From: RGZA01 sp964568585
GTDB lineage: Bacteria > Pseudomonadota > Alphaproteobacteria > UBA9219 > RGZA01
NCBI GenBank assembly: GCA_964568585.1
Contig: CAZMQI010000001.1
Span: 108,954 to 172,953, forward strand
Length of the DNA stretch: 64,000 bases
Reading direction: 5' to 3'
Position 1 is the stretch's first letter, and each line of letters begins with the position of its first letter. Position numbers and translations under genes: made by a program. The notes beneath the pieces were generated by a model. That model did no database searches, was not told the origin of the DNA, and worked only from the letters and a program-made list of their open reading frames with translations. Positions 8,179 through 17,151 of this stretch are shown piece by piece.

Positions 8179-9453
8179 ATGGCGCAACTACACATCCTTC
8201 ATTTAAATGATACTAATCGCCGTGCATTTGATGCATTAACGCGCCCAGAAATCGATATCGATGAATGTATCCGCTTAACCGAACCTGCCAGCGATACAGT
8301 GGTGGATGATTTTATCAAGGCACATAAAGAGCTTTTTCTGAAACCGCAACGCGCCATCCGAACCAATGGCGAAGTTGTAAAATTATATTCAGTTGATGAT
8401 ACGGTTGACATCACAACAATCCGGCATGCACAAGACGGTTCAGCGGAACACGCGGCCTATGTAAAAAAAGCACGAACAGTTATCAGTGCAGATATCAAAG
8501 GCAATGAATTAATCTTGGGAACGGATCCCATACACGAACTTGGTGTGTTATTTCGTTCTGATGATGGCAAGCCATGGTCAATCGCAACCACGCGCACTAT
8601 CCCGAAAATCGATTACATCAAAGATCTGCTTAATCACCCGCAAATTGAAGGGCTGGATACACTACTTGGCATGCATACTTATGAAAAAAATGGCCAGCAG
8701 ACAAAAGTATTAATCCGTTACTACAACTTTAAACCACCTGTTGGCGTTCAAGCTTTGCCAATGTTCATTCGTCATGTTGATGGCCGTGTAGAAACTCTTT
8801 ATACGCCGGAAGATTTTTTTCGCGATAAATTTCTTCCTGAAGACAGGCTCACACAACATCTTGAGGGCCTATATGGCAATCAAATCGAACGAAAATTATT
8901 AATGCTCAGCGATTTAGCAGAATGTGAGCCATTGGTAGAAGAGAAGCGTCATTTCGTTATCTATAAAACCAAACGAACCGCATATGATAACAAGAACATT
9001 TCAGGATTGTTCTTACAAACCGATGCTAATGACAGCCCAGTCATTGCACGGGATGATGCAACAGCACTTGATAAATTATTCAAATGGATTGATACACAGC
9101 CCGCAGCCACTCATATTCCATATGTAGAGGCATGGACCGAGCAAGGATTTAAGACAACTAAAACAAATGCAGGCGTCAAGGTTGAATTCAGCGATAGCAG
9201 TTATCTGATAGATACTGGAACCAAACTATCCCTTCACGGCGATGCGAAGGAAGATTATCTGCGCGTCATGTTGCAGCATGCCAAAGAAAACTGGGGTGGC
9301 GCATTCAAAATCGAAAGCGGCACAGATGCAGAAATACAATTACTGGAAAGACTTGCCGTTGAAATGAAGGTTACGCTCATCAAGCCTCTTGGCTCGCCAT
9401 CAAGGCCAACGCACCGCAGCACGCGCGCAGCCGCGCCACGCGCAGCCGCATAA
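8179..9453 (+). CDS. Unknown protein, possible C-terminal LPD7-like domain
   Basis: The protein has 424 residues from ATG 8179 (MAQLHILHLND). A TTG five codons upstream overlaps the previous stop and has GGAAGGA too close to it, so the ATG is preferred. Most of the protein is unrecognised mixed alpha/beta sequence without signal peptide or membrane segments. The C-terminal 90 residues (a predicted strand ending DTGTKLSLHGD, then helix LQHAKENWGG, then FKIESGTDAEIQLLERLA) resemble large polyvalent protein-associated domain 7 (LPD7), known from plasmid and phage polyvalent proteins and relaxases. That assignment is by eye and uncertain. The tail is Arg/Ala/Pro-rich and probably disordered. The start codon follows the previous stop by 5 nt, implying one operon. 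Its stop is 2 nt from that of the convergent ABC-F gene. Confidence 0.65.
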   Translation: MAQLHILHLNDTNRRAFDALTRPEIDIDECIRLTEPASDTVVDDFIKAHKELFLKPQRAIRTNGEVVKLYSVDDTVDITTIRHAQDGSAEHAAYVKKARTVISADIKGNELILGTDPIHELGVLFRSDDGKPWSIATTRTIPKIDYIKDLLNHPQIEGLDTLLGMHTYEKNGQQTKVLIRYYNFKPPVGVQALPMFIRHVDGRVETLYTPEDFFRDKFLPEDRLTQHLEGLYGNQIERKLLMLSDLAECEPLVEEKRHFVIYKTKRTAYDNKNISGLFLQTDANDSPVIARDDATALDKLFKWIDTQPAATHIPYVEAWTEQGFKTTKTNAGVKVEFSDSSYLIDTGTKLSLHGDAKEDYLRVMLQHAKENWGGAFKIESGTDAEIQLLERLAVEMKVTLIKPLGSPSRPTHRSTRAAAPRAAA

Positions 9454-9455
9454 CA

Positions 9456-11300
9456 CTACATACTGCCCATCAGTTTTTCGAGGGTTGCTTCATGTGCGGC
9501 AATATCGTCTTCCAGCTTGCTGTGTGCTTGGGTCAGACGTTTTAATTCCGCCGCATGTTCGGGCTTGGCAAAGAAATCTGCCATTTCGCCTTCCAAATCC
9601 TGTTTTCGCTTTTGCAATTCTGCGATTTTCTTCATTTCTTCTTCGGCTTTTTGCTCGGCATCCGAAACCGCTGCAATCGCCTCATTATCATTCTTTGGTT
9701 TGCGTGCATCCTGCTTTAATTTATCGCGCTCCATTTTGCGCTGGCGGATGACCTGTTTGGAATAAGCATCCAAATCATCATCGAATGCGGTTACTTTACC
9801 ATCTGCTACCAGCCATAGCTGGTCGGCCACGTTCTTCACCAAATGTGCGTCATGGCTTACTAAAATAACAGCGCCTTCATAATTATTGATTGCCTGCTGC
9901 AGAGCTTGGCGTGCATCAATATCCAAATGGTTGGTCGGTTCATCGAGCAACATGATGTGTGGCGCATCAAAACTCATCAGGCAGAACAGCAAGCGTGCTT
10001 TCTCACCACCTGATAATCCGCCGACTTTCGTATCGGCCTTGTGTCTATCGAAGCCAAAGCGCGCAAGCATGGAACGCACCTGCACCTCCGTCTTGTCCTT
10101 CATTGCCATGGCCATCGTTTCAACAGGCGTAACGGTGACATCTAATTCATCAGTCTGGAACTGCGCGAAATAGCCGATTTTTAGCTTACCCGACTTATGC
10201 AATTCACCCTGCAATGGCGATAAGCGTTCCGAAAGGATTTTGACCAGGGTCGATTTACCGTTGCCGTTCGCGCCCAGCAAGGCGATGCGGTCTTCCATAT
10301 CAATACGCAAATCCAGCTTTTTAAGAATGGGTTTGCCGGGAGCATAGCCAGCATCCACTTGTTCCAACCGGATGATGGGTGATTTAAGCGGTTTGGGTTC
10401 GGGGAATGTGAAGGCGGTCACGCGGTCTGCAATCACGGCATCCACAATGTCCATCTTCTCGATCGCTTTTAATCGGCTTTGCGCCTGACGTGCTTTGCTT
10501 GCCTTCGCGCGGAAACGTTCGACAAACTTCATCATCTGATCTTTTTGTGCGGTCTGCTTTTCATGCATCGCTTGCTGGTTCATCATGCGCTCGGCTCGGC
10601 GGCGCTCGAAACTGTCATAATTGCCGGTATAAGCGTGCAACGTCTTGTTTTCCAAATGCAGGATATGCGTGACCGTTTTATTCAGAATATCGCGATCGTG
10701 GCTGATGATGATCAGCGTTTGCTGATACCGCATCAGGAAGTTTTCGAGCCATACCATGGATTCAAAATCCAAATGGTTGGTCGGTTCATCGAGCATCAAG
10801 ACATTCGGTTGGCAGAATAATACAGCCGCCAATGCGACGCGGGCACGCCAACCGCCAGAGAATGAGGAGATGGGATTTTGCTGGGCTTCATCACTGAACC
10901 CCAACCCTGCCAAAATGGTTGCGGCCCGCGACGGGGCATCATAGGCGCTGATGTCATTCAAGCGGTCAAAGATGTATGAAATGCGTTCCGGGTCTTCGCA
11001 GGTTTCGGATTCCTTCATCAACGCCGCGCGTTCGGTGTCCGCATTAAGTACGACATCCAAAATTGACGTGCCATCGTCCGGAATATCCTGGCGCACCCAA
11101 CCAACACTGGTGCCTTTGATAAACGAAATTTCGCCGCCATCAGGTTGTAATTCACCGGCGATGAGTTTGAACAGGGTGGATTTACCGGCACCATTCGGCC
11201 CGACCAAGCCAACGCGATGCCCTGCCGGTATATTTACCGAGACATTTTCTAAAAGTGCGCGTCCGCCAATGCGGTAGGTCAAGTCGTGTATTGAAAGCAT
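9456..11300 (-). CDS. ABC-F family ATPase (YheS/Uup type)
   Basis: This soluble protein with two nucleotide-binding domains and no membrane segments belongs to the ABC-F group, which acts on ribosomes in translation or antibiotic protection. Domain 1 has Walker A GPNGAGKS (about residues 34-41), signature SFSGGWRARVALA and Walker B VLMLDEPTNHLD. Domain 2 has Walker A GANGNGKST, signature GLSGGEKARLL and IMLLDEPTNHLD. The linker between them is charged and helical (QKDQMMKFVERFRAKASKA). The C-terminal 80 residues are a predicted coiled coil rich in Lys/Glu. The start at 11300 (MLSIHDLTY) places the first strand normally. An ATG 11 codons earlier exists, but neither has a clear ribosome site. 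It is about 614 residues, usual for the family, and is probably housekeeping. Confidence 0.9.
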   Translation of the reverse strand: MLSIHDLTYRIGGRALLENVSVNIPAGHRVGLVGPNGAGKSTLFKLIAGELQPDGGEISFIKGTSVGWVRQDIPDDGTSILDVVLNADTERAALMKESETCEDPERISYIFDRLNDISAYDAPSRAATILAGLGFSDEAQQNPISSFSGGWRARVALAAVLFCQPNVLMLDEPTNHLDFESMVWLENFLMRYQQTLIIISHDRDILNKTVTHILHLENKTLHAYTGNYDSFERRRAERMMNQQAMHEKQTAQKDQMMKFVERFRAKASKARQAQSRLKAIEKMDIVDAVIADRVTAFTFPEPKPLKSPIIRLEQVDAGYAPGKPILKKLDLRIDMEDRIALLGANGNGKSTLVKILSERLSPLQGELHKSGKLKIGYFAQFQTDELDVTVTPVETMAMAMKDKTEVQVRSMLARFGFDRHKADTKVGGLSGGEKARLLFCLMSFDAPHIMLLDEPTNHLDIDARQALQQAINNYEGAVILVSHDAHLVKNVADQLWLVADGKVTAFDDDLDAYSKQVIRQRKMERDKLKQDARKPKNDNEAIAAVSDAEQKAEEEMKKIAELQKRKQDLEGEMADFFAKPEHAAELKRLTQAHSKLEDDIAAHEATLEKLMGSM

Positions 11301-11372
11301 GCCGCTTTTTACAGGGCTTTTTGGAAAGTGCAACAGCTTTGATGCTGATTTATGGCAAAAATAGGCGCTGCT

Positions 11373-13244
11373 CTACTTCTCGACCTGTTTCATCGCCAAA
11401 ATGCGGTCTACACGGAACAGCCGCGGCTCGTCACGCTTGGTGCAATGGGCGCGCATGCCTTGGTAAGACTGGCCTTGATAACGCGCCTCCCCCACCGTTG
11501 ATGGAATCACGATGCGCGTTGTTTGTGCATCATTCGCCTTTAGATAGGTGATTTCGATGCGGCCTTTTTCGCTAATCACTTTGCGAATGAATGCGACCTT
11601 CTGCGCCACGCCATCATCCAAGGTTGGCTGCTGTAATGCTCTGCCATTAAAGAAATCGGAAATACGTTCGTCGGTGCGGATATTATGCGTGCGGATTTGC
11701 GTTTTTAAAATGATGCCTTCAAACGAAGTACAGCGGCTGAGTGCGACATACATCTGCCCTGCTGCGAACGTACCCGTCCCAATATCAATCACCACATGGT
11801 CGAATGTCTTGCCTTGGCTTTTATGAATGGTAATTGCCCATGCCAAACGGAACGGGTATTGCGTGAAGATACCAACGGGAACGGACACCAAGGCACCATC
11901 TTCAAGGCCTGTGCGATAGACTTCCCAGCTATGGCGGCGCACATCGACCACTTTTCTGGTATCCGCCAAACGCACCAATAGGTATTCATCACCTTCGGCA
12001 TCATGCTTCACGGCTTCAATAATGCCGATGCTGCCATTGACCCAGCGGCGCTCGCTATCATTATTCAGCATCATGATTTGTGCGCCAGTTTTATAGGTCA
12101 AATCAGGCGCAGTTGGAAAATATTCCTTACCGAATTCACCTTCGGTATCTGCTTTGCTTTTATGAATACGCCCCGACAGCGCTTGCAGATGGGCATTGTT
12201 GATTTCATCAGCCTTTGCGTTGGTGGTGGTAAGGGTGATAAACCGCCCCTCCTTCGCATCTGGTTCCTTTTTGCCAAAGCGGGAGTTGAGATGCTTGATA
12301 TCCACATCCTTCACCGAATTATTGCGGATTTTATTCAACAAATCGACAAAGGCTTGATCCTTCTGGCGGTATACTTTTTGCAATTCGATGATTTCAGGCG
12401 GAGATTCCTGCAACGCATGCGCGCTGAAAAAATACGGCGTTGTGTAATGCGTTTCGAAAATCGGCATTTCTTCGCGGCTTACCACCGGCGGCAACTGATA
12501 CAAATCGCCGATGAAAATCATCTGCACACCACCGAACGGCATGCCTTCATGCGGTCCATACAGCTTTAAAAACTCATCCATACAATCCAGCATATCGGCG
12601 CGCAGCATCGATACTTCATCGACGATGATGGTTTTTAATTTTTTATAAATCTTGCTGTCGCGCGGCTTGGTTTTACGTGCACGAATACTTTGCGGCGTGA
12701 CATCCACATAGAAATTAAAAAAACTGTGGATTGTCTGGCCTTTTACATTTAACGCAGCAACGCCAGTTGGCGCAAGTACCACGGGCTTTTTATCAGTCAC
12801 CGCGCAAAAATACGAAAGCAGCGTCGACTTACCAGTCCCCGCCTTTCCTGTGATGAACAGGTTTTTATCGGTATCTTCCATCACCGATAAGGCTTCTTCG
12901 AAGCGGGCATTCAGTTCGGGTGAAAACGATACGTCACTGCCTGTTGATACAGTGGCCTTGACGCGCGTCAATGCCTTGGTCTCGCTTTTTGATTTGCGTT
13001 TTGCAGCGGCAGAGCTTGGCATGAATTCCGGCGCAGGTGAAATTTTCCTGCCATCTTCGTCCAAAAGCCCCAGTATTCTTAAATGTGCCGCAATTGCGCC
13101 CGCAGTGCGCCCATGATGTTTTGCAATGGCATTTATCGATGGTTTATGAATGAACGCGTCGTATAAACGGCGTTCCTCATCCACGCTCCATGCCGATCCC
13201 TTTCTTGCGATATCTGGGCGTTCATTATCAGGGTTTTTCAACAT
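11373..13244 (-). CDS. Pif1-family DNA helicase with N-terminal HTH-like segment
   Basis: This is a superfamily 1 helicase of the Pif1/RRM3 type, which unwinds DNA 5' to 3' and resolves G-quadruplexes or forks in characterised members. Visible motifs are Walker A GKAGTGKS (about residues 133-140), motif Ia LAPTGVAALNV, motif II VDEVSML, motif III IFIGDLYQLPPV and the C-terminal TIHKSQGKTFDHVVID with YVALSRCTSFEGI. Residues 1-60 carry a Myb/GcrA-like helical segment (WSVDEERRLYDAFI, HHGRTAGAIAAHLRILGL) that could bind DNA. ATG 13244 is chosen for the AAGAAAG ribosome site upstream. An earlier ATG would add 12 residues. It is divergent from regB with 57 nt between the starts. Confidence 0.88.
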   Translation of the reverse strand: MLKNPDNERPDIARKGSAWSVDEERRLYDAFIHKPSINAIAKHHGRTAGAIAAHLRILGLLDEDGRKISPAPEFMPSSAAAKRKSKSETKALTRVKATVSTGSDVSFSPELNARFEEALSVMEDTDKNLFITGKAGTGKSTLLSYFCAVTDKKPVVLAPTGVAALNVKGQTIHSFFNFYVDVTPQSIRARKTKPRDSKIYKKLKTIIVDEVSMLRADMLDCMDEFLKLYGPHEGMPFGGVQMIFIGDLYQLPPVVSREEMPIFETHYTTPYFFSAHALQESPPEIIELQKVYRQKDQAFVDLLNKIRNNSVKDVDIKHLNSRFGKKEPDAKEGRFITLTTTNAKADEINNAHLQALSGRIHKSKADTEGEFGKEYFPTAPDLTYKTGAQIMMLNNDSERRWVNGSIGIIEAVKHDAEGDEYLLVRLADTRKVVDVRRHSWEVYRTGLEDGALVSVPVGIFTQYPFRLAWAITIHKSQGKTFDHVVIDIGTGTFAAGQMYVALSRCTSFEGIILKTQIRTHNIRTDERISDFFNGRALQQPTLDDGVAQKVAFIRKVISEKGRIEITYLKANDAQTTRIVIPSTVGEARYQGQSYQGMRAHCTKRDEPRLFRVDRILAMKQVEK

Positions 13245-13301
13245 AACTTCTTTCTTAAAGCGTTGTTTACGCCAATACAAATTATTTGCTAAAACTATGC
13301 C

Positions 13302-14573
13302 ATGCCACTAAGTTTCGAAACATCTCCAGACAACATTGCCAATGGGCGCATGCGCCGTAAAACGCTGATTAGAATGCGTTGGCTGGCGATTTGCGGGCAA
13401 ATCGGCGCATTGGTGCTGGCGTACTTTGTATTTGATGTGAAGATGGACTTGCTGGCACCATGCCTTGTCATTCTTACCTCCATCATTTTCAACTGCATCG
13501 CAATCACGCGCGTGCGCGGTAAACCCTATTTACATAATAAGGGCGCAACCTTCGCACTGGGCTTTGATACCATACAGCTATCGGCCCTGTTATTTGTCAC
13601 AGGCGGGTTTACAAATCCATTCATTGTGTTGATGCTTGCGCCCATCACCATCGCGGCCACCGTCTTATCAGGGCGCAGTGTATTCACTTTATTAATCATC
13701 TCATTGCTTTCTTATTGCGCGATGCACTTTGCATTGCCCTTGCCTTGGCCGCAGCCGCAACAATTCTCTTTCCTATATCTTGGCGGGTGCGCTGTAGCCG
13801 TCTTTATATCCGGGGCCTTCTTGGTATTATATGTTCGTAGGGTTGCACGTGAAGCCCGTCGTCTATCTGAAGCATTGAATGCAAGCCGTTTGGCACTTGA
13901 ATACGAACAAAAAATATCAGCCTTTGGTGCATTGGCAGCAGCCGTAGCGCATGAATTAGGCAGCCCATTGAGTACTATCGCTATCGTAAGCAGCGAACTG
14001 GCGCATGGGCTGAAGGCGACACCGTTTAGTGAAGATATTGAATTGCTGCAAAGCCAGACTAATCGATGCAGTGCTATTCTATCCGACTTCTCAAAGCATA
14101 ATGTTCTATCTGACCGTTCATTCGATACATTACCGTTGCGGAATTTTGTATTGCATGTATTGCAACCATACAGGCGTGATACAATCTCAATCGAAATCAT
14201 CGCCGATGGCAAAGGCAATGAACCCGAATGGCCATTAAACCCCGGGCTAATGCATGGCGTCGGCAATATTCTTCACAACGCTTGTCAGTTCGCAAAAACC
14301 TTAGTTCGCATCACCATTCACTGGAACGACAATGCAGTGACCATGAGAATTGAGGATGATGGAAAAGGTTTTCCAGATGGAATCTTACCGCGCCTTGGCA
14401 ACGCGTATGTCAGCGAACGGCGGGATGGCACCCATGGCATGGGCCTCGGCCTATTTATCGCCAAAACCCTGTTAGAACGCAGTGGCGCCACAGTACAGTT
14501 TGCTAATGCGGCACCGGATAGTGACATGGGCGGCGCAAAAATAACCCTTTCATGGGGATTTATCCCGAACTAA
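13302..14573 (+). CDS. regB: Redox-sensing histidine kinase RegB/PrrB/ActS
   Basis: This integral-membrane sensor kinase of 423 residues matches RegB of photosynthetic and other Alphaproteobacteria, which reads quinone pool and thiol redox state. About six membrane segments fill residues 25-185. The quinone-site heptapeptide GGFTNPF is at 101-107. The phosphoacceptor H217 lies in AAAVAHELGSPLS. C256, in QSQTNRCSAIL, matches the redox-active cysteine of the dimerisation region in characterised RegB. The ATPase end has N-box HNACQ, the DDGKGFP motif and GMGLGLFIAKTLLE. The start ATG 13302 follows AAAACT with no strong ribosome site. It lies 10 nt upstream of regA, forming the standard pair. Likely targets are respiratory and redox genes, but the sequence does not show which. 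Confidence 0.93.
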   Translation: MPLSFETSPDNIANGRMRRKTLIRMRWLAICGQIGALVLAYFVFDVKMDLLAPCLVILTSIIFNCIAITRVRGKPYLHNKGATFALGFDTIQLSALLFVTGGFTNPFIVLMLAPITIAATVLSGRSVFTLLIISLLSYCAMHFALPLPWPQPQQFSFLYLGGCAVAVFISGAFLVLYVRRVAREARRLSEALNASRLALEYEQKISAFGALAAAVAHELGSPLSTIAIVSSELAHGLKATPFSEDIELLQSQTNRCSAILSDFSKHNVLSDRSFDTLPLRNFVLHVLQPYRRDTISIEIIADGKGNEPEWPLNPGLMHGVGNILHNACQFAKTLVRITIHWNDNAVTMRIEDDGKGFPDGILPRLGNAYVSERRDGTHGMGLGLFIAKTLLERSGATVQFANAAPDSDMGGAKITLSWGFIPN

Positions 14574-14583
14574 TCTGCACATC

Positions 14584-15144
14584 ATGAGCGAACCAGTAAA
14601 ACAACTATTAATTGTCGATGATGATGCGCCACTACGTAACCGCTTGGCCAAAGCGATGGAACGCAAAGGCTTTGCGGTCATTGCCGCTGAATCAGTGAAA
14701 GATGCCATAGCTGCAGCAACCAAAACCCCGCCGAATTATGCCGTAGTGGACCTTCGCCTGACCGATGGCTATGGTCTTGTGGTGGTGGAAGCCTTGCGTA
14801 AACTAAATCCATCCATGCGTATCGTTATTTTGACGGCATATGGAAATATCGCATCCGCGGTGACCAGCATGAAACTGGGCGCCGTTGATTATCTTGCCAA
14901 GCCGACCGATGCCGATGTGATTGAAAACGCACTGCTGACCGAAAAAGTAGATGGTTTGCCGCCCCCGCCTGAACAAATCATGTCAGCTGAACGGGTGCGC
15001 TGGGAACATATCGCACGCGTGTTTGAACAATGCGACCGCAACATATCGGAGACAGCACGCCGTCTCAACATGCACCGCCGTACCTTACAGCGCATTCTTG
15101 CCAAGCATGCCCCAAAGGAACACATCGAAATGGATGATGCATAG
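14584..15144 (+). CDS. regA: Response regulator RegA/PrrA/ActR
   Basis: The 186-residue protein has a receiver domain (acid pocket DDD at residues 12-14, phosphoacceptor D56 in VVDLRLTDG, TAYGNIASAV, and conserved lysine in YLAKPTD). A short proline linker (GLPPPPEQ) follows, then a C-terminal Fis-type helix-turn-helix (about 135-180: RVFEQCDRNISETARRLNMH, RRTLQRILAKHAP). This linker and output arrangement is diagnostic for RegA. Phosphorylated RegA regulates electron-transfer, carbon and nitrogen genes in relatives. It is 10 nt behind its cognate sensor. The cydAB operon far downstream in this window is a plausible target, but no site is demonstrated. Confidence 0.93.
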   Translation: MSEPVKQLLIVDDDAPLRNRLAKAMERKGFAVIAAESVKDAIAAATKTPPNYAVVDLRLTDGYGLVVVEALRKLNPSMRIVILTAYGNIASAVTSMKLGAVDYLAKPTDADVIENALLTEKVDGLPPPPEQIMSAERVRWEHIARVFEQCDRNISETARRLNMHRRTLQRILAKHAPKEHIEMDDA

Positions 15145-15185
15145 GGTTTATTGACCCTTTTCCTGATTGCATCTATCGTTGCCCG

Positions 15186-16571
15186 ATGTCCGCTTCACCA
15201 AAACTTCCTGCACCCACCCTGAGTAATATTGCATTTGCCTGCTATGTGCTGTGCATTACTTTGTTGCCGATAGGCTTTGGCGGTAACCGCGATGTTCCGT
15301 TTGGTATGGCACAGTTAGGCTTGGCACTCTGTGCGCTTCTGTTGGTTACCGAACAAACCTTATTAAAAGCATGCTACTGGCCAAAGCGCATCATCTGGGC
15401 TTTCAGATTATTTGCGCTTGCCATTGCATGGGGATTTTTACAAACGCAAAGCTTTATGCCCAGCGATTGGCATCATCCGTTATGGCAGGAATCCGCTAAA
15501 GCATTAAAGACACAACTGGAAGGAAGCATTGCCTTGTGGCGCGACGAAGCATTCTTCAGCATCAATCGCATCATCACCTACATCGCCGCCGGTTTGTTGG
15601 GTTATGTATTTGCACAGGACACAGCGAGAGCAAAACTTATGCTGCAAGCACTGTGGTATTCAGGCATTGCGCTATGCATATACGGCTATTTCAATGTCAT
15701 GACTGATAGCATCAAGGTATTATGGGTTGATAAGCAGCAATATGAACATGATTTAACATCCACGTTCATGAGCAAGAACCACTTCGCGATTTATGCAGCA
15801 TTGGTATTATTGTGTGGCTGCGCCCTGCTCTATCAATCATGGCGCAATGCGTTGCGCGAAACGCGCGAAAAACTTGTTATCAAGACGTTCATGAACTGGG
15901 CAGTGAAAGCCTACATCCCGTTCTTTTTAGTACTTTATGTATTTGGGGCCATCCTGCTGTCACATAGCCGCGCGGCGTTACTGCTTAGCATGCTTGGCAT
16001 ATCAGTATTTTTTATCTGCTACCAGCTATACGCCAAGCAATGGGGCCGTGCCATTATACTATTTCTTATCTCTGCTGGCTGCTGTGCAGCGGTCATATCC
16101 ATTGCCGTGGAATCATCGCAGCATTTTGCAAGTTTGTTTACCGATCAATCCTCTGCCGACCGGATGAGCGTATATAATATATGCATCGCTGCGATTGGCG
16201 ATAACCCTTGGCTTGGCTATGGGCTTGGGTCATTTCAGGCCGTATTTAGAATGTATAATAATAGCGTTAGCGCCTCCTTCAATCATGCCCATAGCGATAT
16301 TTTGGAAAGCCTTGTTGATTTAGGATTGCCGGCAGGATTGATGCTGTGGGGTGCGATGGCGTTGCTCATTAGCGGCTTGCTGCGCGGTATTTTCAAACGG
16401 CGCCGCAACGGGATTTATCCGGTACTCGGCCTTGCAACAACTCTTATGGTGCTATTGCACAGTGGCGTGGATTTCAGCCTGCAAATTCCGGGGGTCGCGA
16501 TGCCATTTGCGATGCTGCTGGGCGCCAGCCTCGCGCAAAGCTGGGGCTCAAGCGATAAAACAGAAGCTTAA
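15186..16571 (+). CDS. O-antigen ligase / Wzy_C family membrane protein
   Basis: This 461-residue polytopic membrane protein (about 10-12 helices) carries the Wzy_C signature around LLSHSRAALLLSMLGI and, earlier, a large periplasmic loop (about residues 90-120 and 170-200). The family includes WaaL ligases, Wzy polymerases and bacteriocin-type ligases that transfer or polymerise glycan from an undecaprenyl carrier at the periplasmic face. With the neighbouring autokinase and glycosyltransferases it belongs to the exopolysaccharide locus. A second candidate polymerase lies at 23.0 kb, so the division of labour between the two is open. It starts at ATG 15186, and its stop overlaps the stop of the convergent gene by 4 nt. 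Confidence 0.8.
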   Translation: MSASPKLPAPTLSNIAFACYVLCITLLPIGFGGNRDVPFGMAQLGLALCALLLVTEQTLLKACYWPKRIIWAFRLFALAIAWGFLQTQSFMPSDWHHPLWQESAKALKTQLEGSIALWRDEAFFSINRIITYIAAGLLGYVFAQDTARAKLMLQALWYSGIALCIYGYFNVMTDSIKVLWVDKQQYEHDLTSTFMSKNHFAIYAALVLLCGCALLYQSWRNALRETREKLVIKTFMNWAVKAYIPFFLVLYVFGAILLSHSRAALLLSMLGISVFFICYQLYAKQWGRAIILFLISAGCCAAVISIAVESSQHFASLFTDQSSADRMSVYNICIAAIGDNPWLGYGLGSFQAVFRMYNNSVSASFNHAHSDILESLVDLGLPAGLMLWGAMALLISGLLRGIFKRRRNGIYPVLGLATTLMVLLHSGVDFSLQIPGVAMPFAMLLGASLAQSWGSSDKTEA

Positions 16572-17143
16572 TGCTTACGCGTCTTATTCAGGCGCGCCAA
16601 TAATTCAGGATCGCCTTCAATCGCCATATCAAATACATGATGAAGATGATGCCGTGCAATCACATTGTACATATTATCCCAGTTTTCACGATATGATCTG
16701 CGCCACATATCGACTTCACGGGCCTTATCTGCATTGGTATGTAAATCAGCATAATCACGCCACATCAAAATACGCTCCATCCCGCCGGCATTATCAGGCT
16801 GTGCGATTTTGTCAGCAAAACGCAGGGCATCGAATGCGCCTGCGCGGTCACCAATCGCGTTTTTACGCAAGAATGACAAACGCATCCACGCATATGGCTC
16901 AATCGGATTTTGGATGAGCAAGGCTTCCTGCTGCTTCAGCAGATTGGCATAGCTCTGCACTTTCTGTGCAAAGGGTAACGCATCACTTTGATTGAGGGTA
17001 ATAGCCAATTGTTCATTGGCAGCCATGGTTGGCCTGAAATCGAAGAACAGATTGATGCTGGCAAACCAACACAACGCCGCAGCGAGCACCAGCAAAGAGC
17101 CCCATCTTCCAATCGACTTAAATGGTGCTGAACCCGTGGTCAT
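16568..17143 (-). CDS. Membrane-anchored TPR-like protein, exopolysaccharide locus
   Basis: No family is recognised. The 191-residue protein has one membrane segment (about residues 15-33, LLVLAAALCWFASINLFF), then a soluble alpha-helical part. Spacing of small and aromatic residues (PIEPYAWMRLSFLRKNAIGD, AGAFDALRFADKIA, ARHHLHHVFDMA) suggests TPR-like helical hairpins facing the periplasm. It starts 8 nt downstream of the tyrosine autokinase stop on the same strand, so they are probably co-transcribed. A scaffold or chain-length role in polysaccharide export is only an inference from that coupling. Confidence 0.65.
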   Translation of the reverse strand: MTTGSAPFKSIGRWGSLLVLAAALCWFASINLFFDFRPTMAANEQLAITLNQSDALPFAQKVQSYANLLKQQEALLIQNPIEPYAWMRLSFLRKNAIGDRAGAFDALRFADKIAQPDNAGGMERILMWRDYADLHTNADKAREVDMWRRSYRENWDNMYNVIARHHLHHVFDMAIEGDPELLARLNKTRKH

Positions 17144-17151
17144 CGCATGCG

